A stretch of 41,151 nt of DNA from Akkermansia muciniphila (GCA_945861535.1 CAMAUZ010000070.1:1-41151), one strand, 5' to 3'; shown: positions 29,627-40,017, numbered from the stretch's first letter. Notes: generated by a model not told the origin, from the letters alone. Made by a program: numbers and translations.

Positions 29627-32600
29627 TTAGTAGAGGGTGCCGATCGGGCCGCCGTCCACACTGCGCTGGACAGTCATCGTCGAGATGGCGAGTCCCGAGG
29701 CAGAAGTGCCGGTGCCGAGGTTGTTCGGGATCGTCGCCGCGAGGCTGCTTTTGAACGTGGTGAGCGAAGCGCTCAGCCCCGATTTGTTATAGAGATGCTG
29801 ATAGCCCCAGAGGGTGTACTGGCCGTTGCGGACGGCGGCCGCGCTGTAGGGCACGCCGTTGTAGGCAAGGTTCAGCGCGCCGCCGGAATTGCCCGTTACG
29901 CTGAAAGCGTCTTTGATCCCGAGGTAGCCGATGGCATAACCAGTGACATAACTGATGCCGTCGAGACCCAAGGCGCTGCTGATGTTTTGGCTCAAGTCCG
30001 TCGCGACACTGCTGCCGCTGCTGTGACCGATGTTCGGATCGGGCGTCACCTGGGTGAACGCCGGGGAGCCGGCGTTGGCCGTCGCGCCATACTTGTAGTT
30101 GACGGAGGATTTCAACGCGCCGTAGCCCGTATCGGCGAACACCACGTAGCGAGTGCCGGAGCCGTCATTGCGACCAATCAGGCAGGCGACGCGATTGGTG
30201 TCACCCCCGTTGGATAGATCGCCCGTGAGATAAGACAGCGGCAGCGCCCCGCTGGCAAAGAGCGTCCTGGCCTGCTGATGAGCGAGGTTGTTGAGGTTGG
30301 CCGGTGCGCCCTGGTTTTTCACCAGCGCGAACGGAATCACGCCCACGTTGGTGTTCTGGAGCGTCGGGCTGCGATAGGGAGTTGTCGCTTGGAACACATC
30401 GGAGAAGGTGAAGTCCGCCACCGCGCTGGTCGGGGTGTTGGTGAACGCCGTCGTCAGGCTGACGGCCGTGCTGAGGAACGGGAGGGTATTGCCCTGCGTC
30501 ACGTCGCGGATGCCTTCGACCGAGCCGCTCCAATTGCAATAGATCGTCACCACCGCCCCACCGAACTGGGCGCTCATCGTGCCGCCGAAGGTCATGTAGT
30601 TCTGCTCATTGAACAGGCTGGCCGAACTCGGTGCCAACGGAGCCTGGGGGTTGCCGACGGTCACCAACTGGCTGCTGCCGTTGAGACCGCCCGCGTTCAC
30701 GTTCACTCCGACATCATAGAGCGCCAGGATGCTGTCATAAGCTGCGCCGCGGAAGGCCGTGGAGCCGGTGATGTAAATGTTGATCGGTGTCGCCGGTGCC
30801 ACCGAGAAGGTCGCGCTCGGTCCCGCCGCGGGAGCCAGGTTGCCCGCCGCGTCACCGGCGGTGCCTGCAACCAGCGAGATGCCCAAGGTGCCCGTGCCGC
30901 TGATGCTGCTGATAGTCACGGTCCGGGTCGTGCCGGAGCCAGTCACCGCCAGGCTGCCATTGGCCGCGCCAGTCTGGTTGAAAGTGACGCCGCCGATGCC
31001 CAGCGTGCTCGCGCTGAAGTTGGCATCCGCGTAAGTCACCGTGTAAATCACCGGTCCGTTGGCAGTGCTGCTAACGGACGGCGCGCTGATAGCCACGGTC
31101 GGCGCGGTGTTATCCACGGTGAAGGTCGTGCTCGGGCCGGCGGCGGGTGCGGAGTTGCCCGCGACGTCGCTGGCCGTGGCCGCGGCGAGGGAGATGCCCA
31201 GCGTGCCGTTCCCCGTGATGCTGCTGATGGTCACGGTGCGGATGTTGAAGCCGGTGCCGCTGACGGCCACCGACCCGTCGGCCGTGCCGGTTTTATTGAG
31301 CGTGATGTTGCCGGTCGTGAGTGCGATCGCGCCCAGATTCCCATCCGTGTAGGTCACCGTGTAGGTCACCGGTCCGCCGGCGGTGATGTTGGCCGAGGGC
31401 GCGCTGAGCGCCACCGTCGGGGCCGTCGTGTCCGTCACGGTCACCGTGGCGACCGTGCTCGTCACCGACCCGCTGGTGTTTGCCGCCACCAAGCTGTAGG
31501 AGCCGCTATCCACTGCGCGTAGCAGCAAGAGCTGGCCATTTTCGATGATCTCCGTCGCGCTTGCCCCGGCGGGGATTCCCGCCGCGGTATGGATTTGCCC
31601 GACCAACAGCATGGCCTTGTAGCCTAGGATCGAAGTGACATCGACAACTCCGGAACTCTCCTCATCCTGCGTCAGGAAGCCGGACTGGCCGGACGTGAAC
31701 AGGTTCGTGCGGAAGGTCGCGATGGGGAACGCTGCACCCGTGGCCGGCACATACTTCCACATCCGTGCCAGATAGGACTGGTTGCCCGGGTCTTCCTGGA
31801 GCACCAAGTTGCCATCCGCGTCGAACCCGATGTTGTCGAACATCTTCTGCCCCTCGGTCCCGTTCATCAGGAGGTCAATCGTCCCGCCGTTTTCCGGGTT
31901 CGTAATGTCACTGAACCGCAGCCGCCATAGCCGGCTCTTGCCGGTGAAGGTGGCCGTGCTCACAAAGTAGTAGTCGCGCGGATTGTTCGGATCCCACGCC
32001 CCGTCCTCGGCCCGTTGGAAGGAGGCCACGCCGTTGGCCACCGCTTGCGCCTCCAGTTGCGCACCGGTCATGGCCGAGGCGTTGCCGTAGCTGAAGAGAC
32101 TGAACGTCGTCCCGTTGGCCGGCACCGCCACGTCAGTCTCGTTGGTGAACCCGCTGAGCTTCACGCCGTAGAGCGTCCCGCCCGTCAGGCCCGCCTTGGC
32201 AATGTCCAGGCCGGTGCTGGCCTTGGTTCCGATGTAGAAATTCACGCGCGAGTTGGCGGTCGTGCTGTCGTCCTGACAACCCACGATCGTCTTGTTCTGC
32301 GCGAACGGACTGGCCACCGCATTCTCCCACGCGATCTTGCCCAGATAGGGCAGCTCGTAGGTTTTGCCCGCGTCCGCCCCCGTCACCAGGTGCGCAAACG
32401 CCCGCCCTTCCTTGCCGCTCTCCTCGCCGTTCATGAAGATCCGGTTTTGCGTCCCCAGTCCCGTCCCCGCGTTGTAGAACGCGGACACCACCGGCAGGTC
32501 CGCCGCGCAGAACCGGTTGAAGGCGGTAGTGGTCGAGTTGGTGTAGCTGCTGCCGACCGTGTCCCACAGGAACACGTTGGTGATCAGGTCGCTGATGTTC

Positions 32601-35600
32601 ACCACGCTCAGGTCCGCCTTGTTGATGATCCAGCGCGACACAAACGCCCCTTTGCCGCCGTGCGTCCGGTTGGTGCCCGCCGTGTTGCCCAGCTCGTGGT
32701 TCATCAACAGCGTGAACGTCCCGTTGCCATTGTCGAAGGCGCCGAGGCCGTCGGGAATGCCCACCATGCGGTAGGGCGTCACGCCGTCGGCCTTGTAGTT
32801 CACCGTCTCGCCCGCCGAGAAGAGCGCTTGGAACGCATAGCCCGACACCAGCGAATCCAGCACCGGCGTCACCGCCGTCGAGGGGCCGGTGTAGTTCGTC
32901 CCGATCGCGCCCTGTGCATTGTTCACCGTCAGCGTCGCGTTGGTCGCACCCGCCAGGGCGAGGCCGTCCTGATACCATTGATAGGACGTCGCCCCGTTTA
33001 CGCTCGCCATGAGGGTCGTCGTGCCGCCCGCGTTGACCGTCGTGCTGACCGCCGGCTGCGTGAGAATGACCGGTGCCAACACCGTGGTGATCGTGAACGT
33101 GGTGCTGCCCGAGAGATTCGGCGTGCCGTTGTCGGTCGCCGTCACTTTGACCACGAGCGTGCCGGCGTCACCGGCGCTCGGCGTGCCCGAGAACGTGCGG
33201 GTGCCGGGAGTGAACGAAAGCCACGCCGGAAGCGCCGAGCCATCCGCCTTGGTGGCTGTGTAAGTGAGCGTCTGGCTCTCGGGATCGGCGAACGTGTTCG
33301 CCGCGAACGTGAGCGAGAACGGCACCGTTGCGAAGGCCGCCTGGTCCGCGATGGCATTGGCGGCGAAGGGCGCCTGGTTGAACGAGCCAGTCATGCGCAC
33401 GCGCCACACCAGCACGAGCGTGTCGTTTTCGAGGCCGGCGTTGTAGCTCTGCACCGTGCCACTGGCGTCGAGGTATTTGCCGGTGCCGGTGACGAAGTCA
33501 TTGTCGTTGCCGACGAAGAGGAAATAGTCGTTCGGATTCGCGGGATCGTTCGCCGAGACGAGCGAGAGGGCCTCCCATTTCTCACAGATCGTGTTGGTGT
33601 CGCCCGGAGCGGTGTTGAGGTTCAGGCCGAACTTCGCCACTTCCGCGGCGGTCGAGCCAAGTTTACCGACCATGTTCAGCGCCTCCGTCCACGCCACCGG
33701 GGTGATGGTCCCGAGCAGCGTCCCGGACGGCGAGACTTGATTGCCTTCCGCGTCGTAGGTGCCGTCGATGTTGCTGGCCGCCGCGAGGTCGGCGAGGAGG
33801 ATGGACTTGAAGACCGGCGCGCCGCTCGCGCCACGGCCATTGCCGTCGCGGGCGAGGATCAGGATTTGCTGGGCGTTCAGCGCGACGATCGCGCTTTGTG
33901 CGCCGGTGCGATCCACCGTGGCGCCGTTCGACGTGGAGCCAGTCGAATCAATCCGCGGGAGCTGGATCACATACTGCGCGATGGGATCGGTCGGCGTGTC
34001 AGTCGAGGAGATGTCATAGACCAGCAGCCGGGTGTTCAAACGCCCCTGATTGCCGGTGCCGGTGTCCTGAACCGTGGCGCTCTGCATGAGGGCGAAGAGC
34101 CGGGTGCCGTCGGGGCTTTGGGCGATGCCTTCCATGCCCTGGTTGTCGCGGCGGCCGTTGACCGGCGTGCCGTTGAAATTGACCGTGCCCACCGGGTTGT
34201 GCGGGATCAGCGCGGCGGGGAGGATGAGCTGGCCGTCAATTTGTTTCGCAGCGTTGAAGTGATAGATCGACGCGCCGTATTCATCGCCGATCCAGCCCGC
34301 GCCGATCTTGCCCGGGCGCTGGTCGAGGATGAGGCCCTCGGAGTCGAGCGTGAGGCGATTCGCCACCGTGCCATCGCTCTGGGTCGTGTTGCCCGCGGCC
34401 ACCGGGACCGTGGTGCCGAAGAGCGACGCGGTGCCATCAGCGGGCAGGCCGGTCGTGTATTTCTGGCCCGAACCGTTGTTGTAGGTGAAGGCCGTCGAAC
34501 CGGTGAAGGTCAGCGCGATCTGATTCTGCGCCGTCGTCGGCGACCCGGAGGTATAGGGCGTGAAGGTGAAGTCGAAGTTGTTGATGCGCGCCCGGTAGTT
34601 CGAGAAGGTCGCGCCATTGTTGTAACCACGATCCGGGAGGGTGTTGAGGGTGCCCGTGTAACTACCATTCGCGTTCTTCTTCCACCCGCTGATCTGCATG
34701 TCTGAAATCGAGCCGAGCGACTCACCCGTCGCCGAGTCAATCGCGCTGGCGGGCACGCGGCCCATGCCTTGCAGGCCGAGGTTAATGAAGGTCGTGCCAT
34801 TCACCGTCACGCCCGCCGGATTCCACGCCGCCGTGTTCGGTGTCAGGACATCCAGGCCGGCGCTCGAGTAAGGCGTCGCATAGGTCACCGTGATGGTCGC
34901 GGTGGTGCTGTCCGCCGTGCCCGAAGCGTTGGAGACCCGCACCCAGTAGCTGGCACTCGCGAGCAGCGCCGGGGTGGTGTAACTGGCGGAAGTCGCCCCT
35001 GAAATCGGACTGGCCGTGTTGCCGCTCGCGCCCGAATACCATTGATAAGTCGGAGCCGGCGTGCCGGTCGCCACCACCGTCATCGTCGCCGAGTTGCCCG
35101 TGGCGATGCTTTGGCTGGCGGGTTGCGTGCTGATGCTCGGTGCGACGGGATCGTCGTTGAGAATGGTGCCGACGCCCTGCGCCTTGGTCACAGTCGCCGC
35201 ACCGAGCGAATTGATCACGTTGGAAAGGTTGACGAAGAAAGTCTCGTCGCTCTCGGCCGTGGTGTCGCCGTTGATCGTGATGTTGACCGACATCGTCAGC
35301 GCGCCGCCGGCCGGGAAGGTGAGCGTGCCCGTCGTCGCTACATAGTCACTGTTGGCCGTGGTCGCCGCATTGCCGCCGGAACCATCGGCGGTTGCGTAAT
35401 CAATGGTGAAAGCCCCGGCGCTGCTGGTGCGGGTGACGGTGACGGTCAGCGTCTTGGTGCTGGCATCGCCTTCCGTGATCGAAACGTCATTGATGCTCAC
35501 GTTGGCATCAAAGGCCGTGGCCGTGAACGCCGTGGTGCTGAATGGCAGATACGTCGTGCCATCGCCGTTGCCGATGTCATCCCAGTTGGTGGCCACATCG

Positions 35601-38600
35601 GCGATCAGCGCGAGATAGGCGGCAAACGTGGTCTGGCCGGTGCGCGTGCCTTTGTAGCGGGCGCCGTCCGAACTGCTGCTCAACGTCACGGCGGCCCCGC
35701 TGGAGAGGCCGGTGTTCAAAAAGGGCGCGCCGCTGTCGGTGGTGATGCCCGCGAGGAACACCGTCGGAACGCGCGTGGGACCTTGGAAGGCATACATGGT
35801 TTCCGCCGTGGTGCTCAGGCCGCGATTCGCAGTGTCCACAAATTCCGCCGTGCCCGAACTCGGCGTGATGGTGCCCGAGCCGACATTGGTGAACGTGACC
35901 ACCGTGCCCGCGGCGAGCCCGCCCGCGGGGGCGATCCACACCCACTCGCTCTCAGAATTCGTGAACGCCCCACCTGCGCCGATGGCCGAACCATTCCAAT
36001 TCCTGTCGGTGAAGTGAATCACCGTATTGATCGGTATATTGGTCAGCGCGACAAAGGCCACATCGTCGTTGCCATCCGCATTGAAACCGACAAAGGCAAT
36101 CGTGCCGGTCGGTAGTGAAGCCGCTGAACGAATTGCGTAGATCGTATTCGTCTTGCTCGTGACCGTGTCCTGTGCGGTCACCACGACGGTAATGATGTTG
36201 GTGCCGTCATTCAGTGAGATCGCTCCGCTCGCCACGCCCGAGGCGACCGTCGTGCCGTTCACTTTGATGGTCGCACTCGCCTCGGCCACCGTCGGAGTGA
36301 TCGTAATGCTGTTCGTATCATGATCCGGATAGGTCGTGTAGTTGGTGGTGCCGCTCGCGAAGGTCGGCGAGAGCCAGAGTTGGCCGCCGTTTACCGTGAG
36401 CGCCGAGAGGTCGGCATTTGCGCTGCCAGAGATGGTTCCCGTGAGGCCGGTGGGCTGCGTGAGGCTGTAGTTGCCCGCATCGGCACCGCCAAGCGTGCTG
36501 GTGGAAGTCACCGCGAGGCCCACGCCGGGACCGGCGCTGGCGAAGGTGCCGGTGCCGGTGAAGGTCACCACGTCAGGCGCGATCACGCCGGTCAGCGTGC
36601 CCGTGATGGTGGCGTTGGCATTACCGTCGTAAGTCTTGGTTGTCACCGCCGCGCTACTAATGGTCAGTGCCTTCGCAGTGATGTCCGCCGTCAGGGAGGC
36701 TGGCTGCGCCAAAGAGTATTGCGCCGCCGCTGAACCGGTGAGCGAGTAACCCGTGACCGTGATGGCCTTGGTGGCACCCACGGTGACGGTGCCAAACGTC
36801 GCGCTGGGGGTGCCCGCCAGGGTCACATTGCTTTCATCGCCGCTCACGACACCGCTCAAGGCCGCCGTGCCCGTGAGAGTGGCCGTATTGTTACGGTCAT
36901 AAACTTTGTTCACGCCGCTCAGACCGGTGATCGTAAGCCCCCTCGCCGACACCGTGCTCGAGGGAATGGCGACCGTCTGTGTGCCCGCACCGCCGCCGGA
37001 CACCGACACGTTCCCGGAATAGCTGCCCACCAGCGGACCTGCCGCGAGCCGCACGTAAATGGTGGTGTTGGCCACCATGCCGCCGGCGGCCGTGAGGATG
37101 AGGCTGCTGCCGTAACCGGAACCGAGGGTGACGGAGACTTCAAAGTTCGCCGGGGCGGTGACCGTGAGGTTTCCGGTCAGGTTGCCGCCGGAGGCGGTGA
37201 AGCTCGTGGGCGTCGGCGACGCGCTGCTGTAAGTCGCATTCACCGCGCTGAGCGCGCCGCTGACGTTGATGGCCGGGCTGGCGCTCACGTTGATGTCGCC
37301 GGCCGTGTAGGTGATCGCGTAGTTCGCCGCCGTGAAGGTCCCGCCCGTCGGGGCTGACGGTACCACTGATCCCGTGTAAGTGCCGACTGGATCGCCCGCC
37401 GCCGCCCCGCTGCCGTAAGTGATCGTCACCGTCCCGATGGTCTCCGAATTTACCAATCCCGAGCTGCTGAAAGCCGTGGAGCCGGAACCGCTCGTGAGCG
37501 TCGCGCCAAGGGCCTTCGACACGTTGTTGGCGGTGACGGTCAACGGAGCCTGATTGATGTCAGCGGTCAGGCCGCTGGGCTGGGTGAGGCTGTAATTCGC
37601 CGCCGCCGAGCCGCTGATGGAGTAGCCGGTCACGGTGATTGCCTTGCCCGTGCCTGCGCCCGCCGTGGAAAAGGTCGCTGTCGGCGAACCACCGAGAGTC
37701 ACGTTGCTGACATCACCGGCCAGCACCCCGCTCAAAGCCGCCGTGCCGCTCAACGTCGCCGCCGTTGTGCCGTCATAATTCCTGGGCACCCCGCTCAGAC
37801 CCGTGATCGTCAGGGCCTTCGCGCTGACCGTGCTGGACGGCATCGCCACGTTCTGGGTCGTCACGCCCGTGCTGGTGCAGACGACATTGCCGGAGTACGA
37901 ACCCACCGTCGCGGTCGCGGCCAACCGCAAATAGATCGTGGTGGCGGAGACGGTCCCGCTGGTCGGCGTCAGAGCGACGCTCGCGCCGTAGCCCGAACCT
38001 ACCGTCGTGGAGACTTCAAAGCCGCTCGGAGCAGTGACCACGAGGTCCGCCGTGAGGCCCGCGCCCGAGGCGGTGAACGAAGCTGCGCTGGACGCCGTAC
38101 CGTAGGTCGTGCTCACCGCGGAAAGCGTGCCGCTGGTGACGATGCCGTTGGGTGCAAAGTCGATGCCTTTCACAGTGTTGCCCGCCGGGGCCGTGTAGAG
38201 AATTACATTGTTGGCTGTCGTGATGCTGATATTCGCATTGTAGCCCGCCGTATCGGTCACCTTCATCACACTGTTGGCGGCATTGGCACCCGAGCCGGTG
38301 GTCAGATAGAGAACCGCACCCGACCCACTCTTGACGGCGGCGAGCGAAAACATGGTGTTGGTAGTATAGGTGCTGTTGGCCGTCCACGAACCGGTGACCA
38401 GCGAGTATTTCTTGATCGTTGAGCCGGCGAGCACATAGAGCACGTCGTAGGCAGAGCCATTACTGCCCGAGGAGATCATGTAAAAGTCAGTGGCCGCGCT
38501 GTCCGCCGCCAAACCCGGCAACCCCGTCACGGTAGTGGCCGTGGGCGAACTAACGCTCGAAATCACATTGGTACCCGTGGTGGTGGACAGCACATAGACC

Positions 38601-39295
38601 GCGCCGCCAAAGGGTTTGATTCCGCGAATGTTCACCGTCGTCGTGGGCGCGGAACCATTGTTGGAATACAGACCGAGCTGGTCGGCAATAAACCAGTTAT
38701 TGTTGTCCAAACTGGTCGCACTGCGCGTCTGTTGGCCGCTGGTGCCGGTATAAGTCGTCTTCAGGCCGAAGGTGCCGAACGGATTGAGCGTGCCCACGCC
38801 GCGCGGATTTAGCGTATTTACGTTGGCAGTCGTATTCGTGTTATTGGCGCCCATGAACACCAACAACGTGCCATCGGCGGAACGGGTCAGATAGCAGGTG
38901 CTGCTGGCTGAGCCGGAGAAACGCAATTGATTAGGCTCCGTCGCCCCATCGATGGCAATGGTCTGCACCGCCGACTGGCCGACGGTCGTGGTGTTCAGTT
39001 CAAGGATGCTTCCGGTCGTGTTATTTGCCGAACTGCTGGTTTGGATCACCGTCAGGTTCCCCGCCGTAAATGGCGCGGCCATGCTGGCGAGCGGCATCAG
39101 CGCCCAAATGACGAGCGCCACCCGCACCAGACTGACGCGCAACTCCGAGACCTTTTTCTCTGCGAACCTGGGTTTGACGGCCGGCTTCAGCAAAGCCAGC
39201 GCCGAATTATCGGGCGTCTTGCCGGGCACGCCCGGCGTGACCAACACAGGCACCAACGGGGACTTGGTTTTCAGGAAGGGATTTTTCATGTTCAT
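29627..39295 (-). CDS. Giant secreted protein with phytase-like, PhoX-like and PstS-like domains
   Basis: From ATG 39295 the protein is 3222 aa. After a 50-residue basic extension comes a signal segment (about 54-75, 'LVRVALVIWALMPLASMAA'). In order: a propeller-like region (to about 385); two duplicated 190-residue modules ending in YDG-type repeats, with an MBG repeat between (390-870); a third YDG; a cadherin-like repeat (960-1060); a beta domain; Calx-beta (1265-1380); Ig. Then comes a phytase-like esterase domain (1480-1970, 'WIGDEYGASIYHF', 'GMEGIAQSPDGTRLFALMQS'). Further on are He_PIG, Ig and a PhoX/DUF839 domain (2140-2600, 'IPDGLGAFDNGNGTFTLLMN', C2263, NGEE 2289-2292), two Ig-like repeats, and a PstS-like domain (2838-3222) with R-N-D-G-S-G-T at 3042-3048. 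No Shine-Dalgarno site is seen. Confidence 0.85.
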   Translation of the reverse strand: MNMKNPFLKTKSPLVPVLVTPGVPGKTPDNSALALLKPAVKPRFAEKKVSELRVSLVRVALVIWALMPLASMAAPFTAGNLTVIQTSSSANNTTGSILELNTTTVGQSAVQTIAIDGATEPNQLRFSGSASSTCYLTRSADGTLLVFMGANNTNTTANVNTLNPRGVGTLNPFGTFGLKTTYTGTSGQQTRSATSLDNNNWFIADQLGLYSNNGSAPTTTVNIRGIKPFGGAVYVLSTTTGTNVISSVSSPTATTVTGLPGLAADSAATDFYMISSGSNGSAYDVLYVLAGSTIKKYSLVTGSWTANSTYTTNTMFSLAAVKSGSGAVLYLTTGSGANAANSVMKVTDTAGYNANISITTANNVILYTAPAGNTVKGIDFAPNGIVTSGTLSAVSTTYGTASSAASFTASGAGLTADLVVTAPSGFEVSTTVGSGYGASVALTPTSGTVSATTIYLRLAATATVGSYSGNVVCTSTGVTTQNVAMPSSTVSAKALTITGLSGVPRNYDGTTAATLSGTAALSGVLAGDVSNVTLGGSPTATFSTAGAGTGKAITVTGYSISGSAAANYSLTQPSGLTADINQAPLTVTANNVSKALGATLTSGSGSTAFSSSGLVNSETIGTVTITYGSGAAAGDPVGTYTGSVVPSAPTGGTFTAANYAITYTAGDINVSASPAINVSGALSAVNATYSSASPTPTSFTASGGNLTGNLTVTAPANFEVSVTLGSGYGSSLILTAAGGMVANTTIYVRLAAGPLVGSYSGNVSVSGGGAGTQTVAIPSSTVSARGLTITGLSGVNKVYDRNNTATLTGTAALSGVVSGDESNVTLAGTPSATFGTVTVGATKAITVTGYSLTGSAAAQYSLAQPASLTADITAKALTISSAAVTTKTYDGNANATITGTLTGVIAPDVVTFTGTGTFASAGPGVGLAVTSTSTLGGADAGNYSLTQPTGLTGTISGSANADLSALTVNGGQLWLSPTFASGTTNYTTYPDHDTNSITITPTVAEASATIKVNGTTVASGVASGAISLNDGTNIITVVVTAQDTVTSKTNTIYAIRSAASLPTGTIAFVGFNADGNDDVAFVALTNIPINTVIHFTDRNWNGSAIGAGGAFTNSESEWVWIAPAGGLAAGTVVTFTNVGSGTITPSSGTAEFVDTANRGLSTTAETMYAFQGPTRVPTVFLAGITTDSGAPFLNTGLSSGAAVTLSSSSDGARYKGTRTGQTTFAAYLALIADVATNWDDIGNGDGTTYLPFSTTAFTATAFDANVSINDVSITEGDASTKTLTVTVTRTSSAGAFTIDYATADGSGGNAATTANSDYVATTGTLTFPAGGALTMSVNITINGDTTAESDETFFVNLSNVINSLGAATVTKAQGVGTILNDDPVAPSISTQPASQSIATGNSATMTVVATGTPAPTYQWYSGASGNTASPISGATSASYTTPALLASASYWVRVSNASGTADSTTATITVTYATPYSSAGLDVLTPNTAAWNPAGVTVNGTTFINLGLQGMGRVPASAIDSATGESLGSISDMQISGWKKNANGSYTGTLNTLPDRGYNNGATFSNYRARINNFDFTFTPYTSGSPTTAQNQIALTFTGSTAFTYNNGSGQKYTTGLPADGTASLFGTTVPVAAGNTTQSDGTVANRLTLDSEGLILDQRPGKIGAGWIGDEYGASIYHFNAAKQIDGQLILPAALIPHNPVGTVNFNGTPVNGRRDNQGMEGIAQSPDGTRLFALMQSATVQDTGTGNQGRLNTRLLVYDISSTDTPTDPIAQYVIQLPRIDSTGSTSNGATVDRTGAQSAIVALNAQQILILARDGNGRGASGAPVFKSILLADLAAASNIDGTYDAEGNQVSPSGTLLGTITPVAWTEALNMVGKLGSTAAEVAKFGLNLNTAPGDTNTICEKWEALSLVSANDPANPNDYFLFVGNDNDFVTGTGKYLDASGTVQSYNAGLENDTLVLVWRVRMTGSFNQAPFAANAIADQAAFATVPFSLTFAANTFADPESQTLTYTATKADGSALPAWLSFTPGTRTFSGTPSAGDAGTLVVKVTATDNGTPNLSGSTTFTITTVLAPVILTQPAVSTTVNAGGTTTLMASVNGATSYQWYQDGLALAGATNATLTVNNAQGAIGTNYTGPSTAVTPVLDSLVSGYAFQALFSAGETVNYKADGVTPYRMVGIPDGLGAFDNGNGTFTLLMNHELGNTAGTNRTHGGKGAFVSRWIINKADLSVVNISDLITNVFLWDTVGSSYTNSTTTAFNRFCAADLPVVSAFYNAGTGLGTQNRIFMNGEESGKEGRAFAHLVTGADAGKTYELPYLGKIAWENAVASPFAQNKTIVGCQDDSTTANSRVNFYIGTKASTGLDIAKAGLTGGTLYGVKLSGFTNETDVAVPANGTTFSLFSYGNASAMTGAQLEAQAVANGVASFQRAEDGAWDPNNPRDYYFVSTATFTGKSRLWRLRFSDITNPENGGTIDLLMNGTEGQKMFDNIGFDADGNLVLQEDPGNQSYLARMWKYVPATGAAFPIATFRTNLFTSGQSGFLTQDEESSGVVDVTSILGYKAMLLVGQIHTAAGIPAGASATEIIENGQLLLLRAVDSGSYSLVAANTSGSVTSTVATVTVTDTTAPTVALSAPSANITAGGPVTYTVTYTDGNLGAIALTTGNITLNKTGTADGSVAVSGTGFNIRTVTISSITGNGTLGISLAAATASDVAGNSAPAAGPSTTFTVDNTAPTVAISAPSVSSTANGPVIYTVTYADANFSASTLGIGGVTFNQTGAANGSLAVTGSGTTRTVTISSISGTGTLGISLVAGTAGDAAGNLAPAAGPSATFSVAPATPINIYITGSTAFRGAAYDSILALYDVGVNVNAGGLNGSSQLVTVGNPQAPLAPSSASLFNEQNYMTFGGTMSAQFGGAVVTIYCNWSGSVEGIRDVTQGNTLPFLSTAVSLTTAFTNTPTSAVADFTFSDVFQATTPYRSPTLQNTNVGVIPFALVKNQGAPANLNNLAHQQARTLFASGALPLSYLTGDLSNGGDTNRVACLIGRNDGSGTRYVVFADTGYGALKSSVNYKYGATANAGSPAFTQVTPDPNIGHSSGSSVATDLSQNISSALGLDGISYVTGYAIGYLGIKDAFSVTGNSGGALNLAYNGVPYSAAAVRNGQYTLWGYQHLYNKSGLSASLTTFKSSLAATIPNNLGTGTSASGLAISTMTVQRSVDGGPIGTLY

Positions 39296-39521
39296 CAAAC
39301 AGGTTCAATTTCTACTGTCCTAACACGCGCCAAAACTAACGGTACGCATTGATAGAGATTCCTGCGGCAGATACAAAGACGGGAGGGTGAAGTTCGGGTT
39401 ACGAACTTGGGCGGGCGGCCTTGCCACCCAATTGTCACTTGGTTGCCATCGTTCCGTGTTAGAATCCTCCTGTTAGGAATTGAAAATATCGCTCCGGTGG
39501 GTAACAAGCCTATCGCTGAAA

Positions 39522-39658
39522 TTAGAGCCGGTTTGATAACCCCGCTTTGGAGTTCCGCATTTACGCGGATCGTGCGGGGTGCGACCAGCGGACCGCGTAA
39601 ACGCGGAACTCCAAACCAGGCCCCTCGCGGCTCAAGGGGCTTTGAAAACAGGCTCTTA
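39522..39658. repeat. Dispersed 137-bp inverted-repeat element, copy 2
   Basis: Same length, orientation and ends (TTAGAGC...GCTCTTA) as the copy at 28813-28949, with the inner TTTGGAGTTCCGCATTTACG arm. The two copies differ at scattered positions, mostly in the left arm, and bracket the giant gene at a distance of 10.7 kb. Confidence 0.7.
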
Positions 39659-39675
39659 GTTATTGCGTCCGTCTT

Positions 39676-40017
39676 ATGACCAACGAATCCGTAGCCGCGT
39701 CCACGCGCTTGCCGTTCAAAGAACGCTTCTGTCAAAAGCATGGCATCGCCCCGAAAGATTTCGAGAAGGCCGTGATGCGAAAAACCGCGCTGCCGATGTG
39801 GTGGCTTGTTGGGATGTTGACCGGCTGGCCTGCGTGGCTGTTTGCCAGCGACATTGATCTGATTACCGAAACCGGCGTGGCCTTGTCCTACAATGAGCTG
39901 GAGAATATCGTCAGTGGTGCGCGCCATGATGACCGGCGTGAAGGCCGGATTCTGCGCCGGTGGTTCGGCCTGCGCGTGAGCGGCCGCCGGTTGTTGTGGG
40001 TTTATCAGCGACTGTGA
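39676..40017 (+). CDS. Small conserved hypothetical protein (113 aa)
   Basis: The protein starts 'MTNESVAASTRLPFKERFCQKHGIAPKDFEKAVMRKTALP', shown here only to illustrate its helical, basic character in two pieces. It continues through 'WLFASDIDLITETGVALSYNELENIV' to a C-terminal 'RRWFGLRVSGRRLLWVYQRL'. I associate this pattern (RFC..G..P..FE.AV..R, then a basic C-terminus) with small verrucomicrobial proteins of unknown function. The 'MWWLVGMLTGWPAWLFA' stretch is hydrophobic but short of a clear membrane helix. It starts 17 bases after the 137-bp repeat, so its promoter may lie within that element. Confidence 0.65.
   Translation: MTNESVAASTRLPFKERFCQKHGIAPKDFEKAVMRKTALPMWWLVGMLTGWPAWLFASDIDLITETGVALSYNELENIVSGARHDDRREGRILRRWFGLRVSGRRLLWVYQRL

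Noticed and set aside
32015-34705. Long plus-strand open frame of about 896 codons
   Set aside because: It lies wholly opposite the phytase-like and PhoX-like parts of the giant gene, is extremely Arg/His/Val/Gly-rich and has no recognisable domain. It is an antisense by-product of high GC content.
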